Shown: in pieces, positions 58,701 through 64,000 of the stretch
Layout: each line of letters starts with the position of its first letter
How positions within the stretch are numbered: position 1 is the first letter of the stretch
Source: Liolophura sinensis
Lineage: Eukaryota > Mollusca > Polyplacophora > Chitonida > Chitonidae
Reading direction: 5' to 3'
DNA length: 64,000 bases
Assembly (NCBI RefSeq): GCF_032854445.1
Contig: NC_088296.1
Span: 22,373,853-22,437,852 of the forward strand
Made by a program: the position numbers and the translations under genes
Notes under the pieces: model-generated
What the model was told of the DNA's origin: nothing
The model's input: the letters and a program-made list of their open reading frames with translations, nothing else
Database searches by the model: none

Positions 58701-61700
58701 ACTGGTTCTATAAACAGATTGAGCGACCTTTCATCCATGAAGTAATAAATTCTCACAGTTTAAACACTCTTCAAGTGTTCCCAGTTAAAGTTGTGAGTGA
58801 GTGAGTGGTCAGTTAAAGTGGTGAGCTGTATACATTTGTATTCACAAGGTGCATTCCAAAGATTTTATAGAGCTACTCCAGTGCTTTGAGGACTCTGTGT
58901 TTGGGTTGTTGGCACGCTAGCCCAGCCCAATGATTCAGGAGTCTTTCACCAACGCAGTGACTGTGAGTCCAAGTCCGGTTTACACTGGCTTCCTCTGTGG
59001 TCATACATAGGAAGATCAGAACAACCAACTTAGGGATGCTTTGTCAGGTCATTCTCAACAATTTTTCAGCATTTCTGCCATAAAATTTTCACAAACAGTT
59101 TGTCTGTGTGAATCTTACCTTCAACTGTATGTATATATGTACACTTACATGTATGCATGGGGTTTAACATCATCTTACCTTCAACTGTATGTATATATGT
59201 ACACTTACATGTATGCATGGGGTTTAACATCATCTTACCTTCAACTGTATGTATATATGTACACTTACATGCATGCATGGGGTTTAACATCATCTTACCT
59301 TCAACTGTATGTATATATGTACACTTACATGCATGCATGGGGTTTAACATCATCTTACCTTCAACTGTATGTATTTATGTACACTTACATGTATGCATGG
59401 GGTTTAACATCATCTTACCTTCAACTGTATGTATATATGTACACTTACATGTATGCATGGGGTTTAACATCATCTTACCTTCAACTGTATGTATATATGT
59501 ACACTTACATGCATGCATGGGGTTTAACATCATCTTACCTTCAACTGTATGTATATATGTACACTTACATGCATGCATGGGGTTTAACATCATACTTATC
59601 AGTTTTTCATACATATGACGATGAGGAGTCATTAGATGTGTGTACATATACTGTGTCTTCTATTGACAGGGCGAGTCCATGCTGCCAAAGTGCTGCCGCC
59701 ACTTAAGTATCACCAGACATGACACCCCACCCAGTCACATCATACGGACACCTGACAACAAGTCGTGTTTCCTTGCTCTCACCTCTCAGTGCTGAGCGCC
59801 AAGGGAGGCAGCAACAAGTACCATTTTTAAAGCCTTTCAGTGTGACCCGATCCGGGTTTGATCCTACCTTCACTTGTAGATGCCACTTTCTTGACATCTG
59901 TATCTGTAGCCATTTTGTCCTGATCAAATGAGTCGGAGCCCTCCAGTGTTGACGATCGACTCTGAGGGCAGACGTTGATTGGTTGCAGAGGCTGCTGAGA
60001 TATCTGCAGATGAGGCTTGATTGGTCCCGTTGGCTTAAGGACAGGAACTGGTTGTGGCTGAAAATGTATATATTGTTATGTAATTGGTATGATTAATTCA
60101 ATCTGTGACTTTGTTTTTTTCAAGTGACACATTTTGGTTGATTCTGATTGATTCATCCACCTTTATAGGACCACATAAAAGTTGTTTCTTATTTTTACGT
60201 TTGATTGATTTCTTTAATGTCAGAAAAACATTAAGTGTTGGCATTTTGGCTATCATTTAGGTATCAGGTAAATTAAGGTATCATTTTAAGGCCCTTATGT
60301 TGGCACTGAGGTATCACTTTAAGGCTCTTATGTTGGCATTGGGGTATCATTTTAAGGACCTTATGTTGGCACTAAGGTATCTTTTCAAGGCTCTTATGTT
60401 TGCACTGAGGTATCATTTTAAGGCCCTCATGCTGGCATTGAGGGATCAGTTTAGGGCCCTTATGCTGGCATTGAGGTATCATTTTAAGGCTCTTATGTTG
60501 GCACTGAGGTATCATTTTAAGGCCCTTATGTTGGCATTGAGGTATCATTTTTAGGCCCTTATGTTGGCATTGAGGTATCATTTTTAGGCTCTTATGTCGG
60601 CATTGGGGTATCATTTTAAGACCCTTATGTTGGCATTGAGGTATCATTTTTAGGCTCTTATGTCGGCATTGGGGTATCATTTTCTGGCCCTTATGTTGGC
60701 ATTGAGATATCATTTTAAGGCTCTTATGTTGGCATTGGGGTATAATTTTAAGGCCCTTATTTTGGCACTGAGGTATCACTTTAAGGCTCTTATGTTGGCA
60801 CTGAGGTATCTTTTTAAGGCTCTTATGTTGGCACTGAGGTATCATTTGAAGACCTTTATGTTGGCATTGAGGTATCATTTTAAGGCCATTATGTTGGCAC
60901 TGAGGTATCATTTTAAGGCCGTAATGTTGGCATTGAGGTATTTTAACGCCCTTCTATGCTTCTTGACGAGCATTATTACAGGACAACGAAGTGAAATACA
61001 GTTTTTCCCTTACCGTAAATTACCTGTAATACCAAGGTATATTTCACCAACTAATCATGAATAATCCTCTTTCAAAATGGCTCCCCCCATGACTGCTGTA
61101 AGCATGGACCTTGATACGGCAATACACAAGCAGATGGGACATGGGTTCTTAATATCATATGAGGTAATCTTTTCCTGTAATACTATAACCAGTACAGACA
61201 ACATTTCTAAAATTTATACTCATAAACATTATTGATTTTCATTATGACATGGTAACTAAAAAACTTACCTGTTCTTTGACGGCTGTTTTCACCTGAGATT
61301 TTGTTGTAATATCTGCAACTGTTGTTGTTGCTGTTATTATTGTTGCCGGCGTTGCAGTCGTTGCTGCTGGTGTTGCTGTAGTCACTCTTCGTGTCTCTGG
61401 CCCACTATTTTTCACCACTTCAGTGGGTTTCAATCGCTTTGGCCACAGGGGGTTCCACACGTTTGATTTCAGTGGTCTCCTTCTCAGGCTCACTAGAGCG
61501 TACTCCGCTTGTAGCCACAGGAGCTGGTTCGTCGACGACTGCAGCCTCAGGAGCTGTAGGAATCTTTGCACCTTCTGAAGTTTTGTCAGGAACTTTTTCA
61601 CCTTCAGAAGTTTTATCAGAAACTTTTTCACCTTCAGAGGTTTTGTCAGGAACCTTTTCACCTTCAGAAGTTTCGTCAGGAACCTTTTCACCTTCAGAAG

Positions 61701-62002
61701 TTTTGTCAGGAACCTTTTCACCTTCAGACACTTCGTTGACACCTACTGGAACTGTGTTTATTTCAGCTGTGACTGTCCTGAACGTCTTTTGCTGGTTCAA
61801 CCTTTTTGATGATTTCTTTTTCTTGACTTTCTTGTTCAGGTTGAGATTTGGCTGCTTCCTTGACCCTGTCCTCTTTACCTTCCGCTACAGGCTGTAACTC
61901 CAAATTCAACTCATCCAGTTCCGAAACCACTTTGGGCTTCTTTGATTCTAGCTCTTTCTTACGGCGATCAGCGGCATCTGTGGCCTTGTGTGCAAATTTG
62001 AT
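55605..62002 (-). CDS. ralbp1: RALBP1 (RLIP76) homologue, last five exons, 5' part outside the window
   Basis: RALBP1 is a Ral effector with a RhoGAP domain and a C-terminal coiled-coil Ral-binding domain, acting at the membrane and in endocytosis. Five exons are joined with consistent phases: 61269-62002, 59868-60057, 58624-58707, 56694-56896 and 55605-55739. The last three give LEEEYAMTLEEEELLAIG, EIERLKQEIVELQ, an acidic serine block ending SEDEEEL, then NEELEKKNSELCQKIHDER and VSIRLIQQK. This order matches what I recall of the RALBP1 Ral-binding region (EIERLRAEIAEIQ, acidic serines, NEELE, IHEERE, LRLLQ). The RhoGAP domain should lie beyond 64000. The linker exon is long and repetitive and, as written, out of frame twice. 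About 447 residues are visible. Confidence 0.85.
55745..56625. repeat. 31-bp array in the last intron
   Basis: About 28 imperfect copies of gcacttagaatgttaaaatg followed by tctgtttgttt, some with a shortened end. Nearly the whole intron is made of it. Confidence 0.9.
56694..56896 (-). CDS. ralbp1: RALBP1-like exon: first half of the Ral-binding coiled coil
   Basis: 203 bases; acceptor tccatgacaacag; donor gtgaggaat. Phase 1 in (completes Gly), 0 out. Encodes DELKQKIETEQSEIERLKQE, then an acidic serine block SSTSESSDESEDEEEL, then LLNSLIAENEELE. Confidence 0.88.
57000..57130 (-). mobile_element. SINE-A tail half in a RALBP1 intron
   Basis: tttatttgattgattggtgt, acggcggccagcattatggt and ccacgaccatccgcagg. 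Confidence 0.8.
57131..57935. other. Intron sequence with a doubtful plus-strand exon-like ORF
   Basis: ATGGAGGACGCAATGGGCTC at about 57649 in good context runs for 22 codons to a weak donor (tatggtgagg). No partner exon was found, so it is not called. Confidence 0.3.
57940..58245. repeat. 13-bp minisatellite with a 39-bp higher order
   Basis: Monomers taccctatttgga, taccctatttgaa and taccctatttggt alternate, mostly in sets of three. It lies in a RALBP1 intron. Confidence 0.9.
58624..58707 (-). CDS. ralbp1: RALBP1-like exon, 84 bases
   Basis: Acceptor ctgtttatag; donor gtgagttc. Phase 1 in and out. Encodes PVQDEETKKLLEEEYAMTLE then EEELLAI, an acidic helix leading into the Ral-binding domain. 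Confidence 0.85.
58905..59025 (+). mobile_element. SINE-A head half
   Basis: ttggcacgctagcccagccc, ctttcaccaacgcagtgact and actggcttcctctgtggtca. Confidence 0.7.
59105..59595. repeat. 60-bp array, eight near-identical units, with splice-like sites
   Basis: Each unit is exactly 60 bases. On the minus strand each has tatacatacag, TTGAAG, then gtaagatgatg. This looks like an acceptor and a strong donor around six bases. A ninth donor-like copy (ttgaaggtaagattcac) stands at the left edge near 59112. Confidence 0.9.
59592..59867 (-). mobile_element. SINE-C touching an exon
   Basis: It matches 11618-11895 (atgacgatgaggagtcat; gtgctgagcgccaa; gtgacccgatccgggtttga). The tRNA-like end lies at the donor of exon 59868-60057, and the exon's last bases may also derive from it. 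Confidence 0.65.
59868..60057 (-). CDS. ralbp1: RALBP1-like linker exon
   Basis: 190 bases; acceptor atacattttcag; donor gtaggatc. Phase 0 in, 1 out. Encodes PQPVPVLKPTGPIKPHLQIS and a Ser/Asp-rich end (STLEGSDSFDQDK...). No known domain; likely disordered. Confidence 0.8.
60240..60950. repeat. 33-bp array (about 21 copies)
   Basis: Unit ttatgttggcactgaggtat followed by cattttaaggccc. Both strands are open for long distances because 33 is a multiple of three; the 11-residue periodic ORFs are artefacts in a RALBP1 intron. Confidence 0.92.
61269..62002 (-). CDS. ralbp1: RALBP1-like linker exon with decapeptide repeats, frame broken twice
   Basis: Acceptor cacaaacataaa...gtgtttcag before 62002; donor gtaagtttt. 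It starts KFAHKATDAADRRKKELESK and a Glu/Lys-rich part. About six copies of SEGEKVPDKT follow (30-bp units), then an Ala/Thr-rich end finishing VKTAVKEQ. Length is 734 bases; entry phase 0 and exit phase 0 require a multiple of three, so two bases are in excess. The frame must shift by one between 61763 and 61807 (A5 run at 61803-61807) and again near 61448-61452 (C5 run). This fits either assembly errors or a damaged allele. Confidence 0.75.
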
Positions 62003-62034
62003 CTGAAACACAAACATAAATGTATAAAATTCAG

Positions 62035-62110
62035 CTATTTATTTGGTGTTTTATGCCATACTCAAGAATATTTGACTTATCCAACGGCAGATAGCATTAT
62101 GGTGGCAGGA
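62035..62110 (-). mobile_element. SINE-A tail fragment
   Basis: tttatttggtgttttatgcc and tagcattatggtggcagg; it starts about 30 bases upstream of an exon acceptor. Confidence 0.7.
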
Positions 62111-62164
62111 ACAAACATATACAAATAATCTGGTGTTAAAAACACTATGGGAATATTACAAGGC

Positions 62165-62560
62165 AGGTTAAAACTTTGGTGGAAGCGTGATGGCGGAGGT
62201 GTGATGGTGGAGGAGTGATGGTGGAGGTGTGAAGGTAGAGGTGTGATGGTCTGATGGTGGAGGTGTGGTGATGGAGGTGTGGTGGTGGAGGAGTGATGGT
62301 GGAGGTGTGAATGTAGAGGTGTGATGGTCTGATGGTGGAGGTGTGGTGGTGGAGGTGTGATGGTGGAGGTGTGATGGTGAAGGTGTGAAGGTGGAGGTGT
62401 GAAGGTAGAGGTGTGATGGTGTGATGGTGGAGGTGTGATGGTGGAGGTGTGATGGTAGAGGTGTGATGGTGAAAGTGTGATGGTGCGATGGTGGAGGTGT
62501 GGTGGTGTAGGTGTGATGGTGTAGGTGTGGTGGTGTAGGTGTAATGGTGGTTTGTCTGCA
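62165..62560. repeat. About 15-bp G-rich minisatellite
   Basis: Many copies of ggtggaggtgtgatg with variants. The minus-strand His/Thr/Pro ORFs are artefacts. Confidence 0.9.
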
Positions 62561-63640
62561 GTTAGCATTTATGTGTGGAGCTGACAGTGCATGACTGGTA
62601 GTAGAATGACGCACCATATCTAGAGATGACCCCACCAAATCTACACCCAAACACTAGGCAAAGGCTAAGTGCAACGCTAGAAGATCAGGTCTAGTGAGAT
62701 AGACATTAGTTTTTGATGTGCCAGTGGTGAGCTATTGGCATGACACAATAACCTTAGCAGGGAAGAAAATCTTTCCATTAAAACCAGTTGAAATTTCTTC
62801 TATTACTAGCCCCCATTAGTAAAGTGATAAGTTTGGGATATTTTGGTCAACAATTAGATGCTTTCAAAATCCTGATTTTCCTTAAAATCAGCTCCACCTT
62901 AAGCTTGCTTGGCATGAGAGATGCTAATTTCAGACAAAGTGAACTACAATGAATACAGCTAAAAGAAATGTTTACTTTTTATTTATTCATATATTTATAT
63001 TGCTATACTGAAGAATTTTCAACGTGGGTTAGCAGTATGGGGGGGGGGGGAAGGGGGAGGAGGAGAAAAGTGTGCTGTGCACGGGGGAACGCTATGAGTT
63101 AAAAACCATTTCAAAATATCATGGTAACAAACAACTCAAGGCTCAAGACATGACCTGCATGGCAAAGTCAAAACAACTGAACTCACAACCCAACCTCACC
63201 ACCCCTGCCAAATTTGCCAATGTTTTTGGCCAGCCTTAGCCTCCACTGGCCTACCTACCTTTATACGCTCTCACAGTGGTACAATACAGGTTATGAGCTG
63301 TGATATCTTTAAATCTTCAACATTAGAACCAGGTGCATGTATTATGCTCGTGAATGAATAAATCTCCAGTTACTGCGTACAATCACAAGTACCTGAAGCT
63401 CGAGTTCACGTCAGGAGCCATGTGCTCACTGCTGTAATTCCTCCAAGCTTGTACACATCTTAGCTACAAATGTATGTACCTGGGAATAACAACAACCTTC
63501 AGCACCGATAATGAATATGCCAGTGTCACTGAGAAGCACTGTGACTTTAAACCATAGGAGTTTTTTCTCACATTGGTGAAAAGCTGCCTTAGCTTCAAAT
63601 CTATGTACAGTAGTACATGTAGTTTTCTACATATAAACTA
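62561..63640. other. Probable RALBP1 intron, no exon recognised
   Basis: A G-rich patch (G10) lies at 63040-63062 and SINE-A-like scraps lie near 62985. No splice-bounded coding stretch was seen on the minus strand. Confidence 0.4.
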
Positions 63641-63642
63641 TC

Positions 63643-63850
63643 ACCGGCCCCGATAGCACAGTTGGTAGAGCGTCCGCTTCGGGAGCCGTAGATCCAGGGT
63701 CAATCCTGGGTCGAGTCACACCTACATTTAAGACCTTATAAGAGGCGTTCAGGGATAGTGCAACAACTGGTCGACCTTCGGGAAGGCGTCTCAGTGAAGC
63801 AGCACTAGATAAAAGAGTGGTGGAACTATCAAACAACATGTGCATGAAGT
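63643..63850 (+). mobile_element. SINE-B head half
   Basis: Clear tRNA-like head ccccgatagcacagttggta, gagcgtccgcttcgggagc, then a box-B-like gatccagggtcaatcc, followed by the body to ctagataaaagagtgg. The tail is missing. Confidence 0.85.
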
Positions 63851-64000
63851 GACAACAGTTTTAATTTGTGTTTTACAGGCGATTCTCCTCTAAAAAAATC
63901 CCCAAAAATGGAATAAAAACAAAACTGAAAATCCACCTTAAAGTTTTTATTTTGTCTGATTTTCATGTTTTCATTAAGTTTCACGTTTTTCAAGACTTTC
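63851..64000. other. AT-rich end of window
   Basis: No feature seen. Confidence 0.4.

Noticed and set aside
59041-59706. 221-residue ORF with 20-residue repeats
   Set aside because: The product of the 60-bp intronic array; no start context, no partner exons on the plus strand.
60297-61064. Long 11-residue periodic ORFs on both strands
   Set aside because: They arise from a 33-bp array inside a RALBP1 intron; unit length divisible by three keeps all frames open.
62077-62650. His/Thr/Pro-rich minus-strand ORFs
   Set aside because: Translation of a G-rich minisatellite in all frames.
63643-63720. Possible functional tRNA gene
   Set aside because: The boxes are clear, but the sequence continues into the SINE-B body and the same head occurs in several SINE copies; stems are imperfect.

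Overview
The window is AT-rich eukaryotic DNA from an animal, most likely a marine lophotrochozoan such as a mollusc. This is inferred from spliced genes with GT-AG introns, an animal-type RALBP1 homologue, many tRNA-derived SINEs, a non-LTR retrotransposon, MITE-like elements and a high load of minisatellites. No name was confirmed by a database search; all family calls come from reading the sequence.

Three coding units can be supported, all on the minus strand. (1) At about 12.55-18.2 kb lies a non-LTR retrotransposon. It has an uninterrupted 1224-residue ORF2 (apurinic-type endonuclease plus reverse transcriptase), a 2A-like GDIHKNPGP motif after a hydrophobic stretch near the ORF2 N-terminus, and probably its own ORF1 (17385-17855) with four 51-bp CCAAT-bearing repeats upstream. 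(2) At 20.66-30.32 kb lies a complete multi-exon gene for a secreted protein rich in proline and cysteine. It has a TATA box, a 5'UTR exon, a signal-peptide exon and six further exons. All splice phases agree, and the exons encode three tandem copies of a two-exon cysteine module between proline-rich blocks. (3) From 55.6 to 62.0 kb, running off the right edge, lie the last five exons of a RALBP1 (RLIP76) homologue, ending in the Ral-binding coiled coil. Its linker is unusual, with six copies of a ten-residue repeat.

The rest is mostly repeats. 0-12 kb: a degenerate tandem array, a MITE with a nested SINE fragment, a 64-bp higher-order array, a 38-bp array, a 31-bp array and several SINEs. 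30-38 kb: a (TA)n block, a second MITE copy, SINEs and a promoter-like patch at 36.6 kb. 38.19-54.69 kb: a direct tandem duplication of an 8.2-kb unit with few differences between copies and no convincing gene. It carries a duplicated GC-rich, promoter-like patch. Each sizeable intron of the RALBP1 gene holds its own minisatellite.

Three coding places are out of frame by one base: two in the RALBP1 linker exon and one in the last exon of the secreted-protein gene. All three lie in homopolymers or repeats, so assembly errors are as likely as real lesions. The signals most worth following are the secreted module gene, the 2A-like retroelement, a 60-bp intronic array that repeats a splice-donor-like site eight times, and the 8.2-kb duplication.
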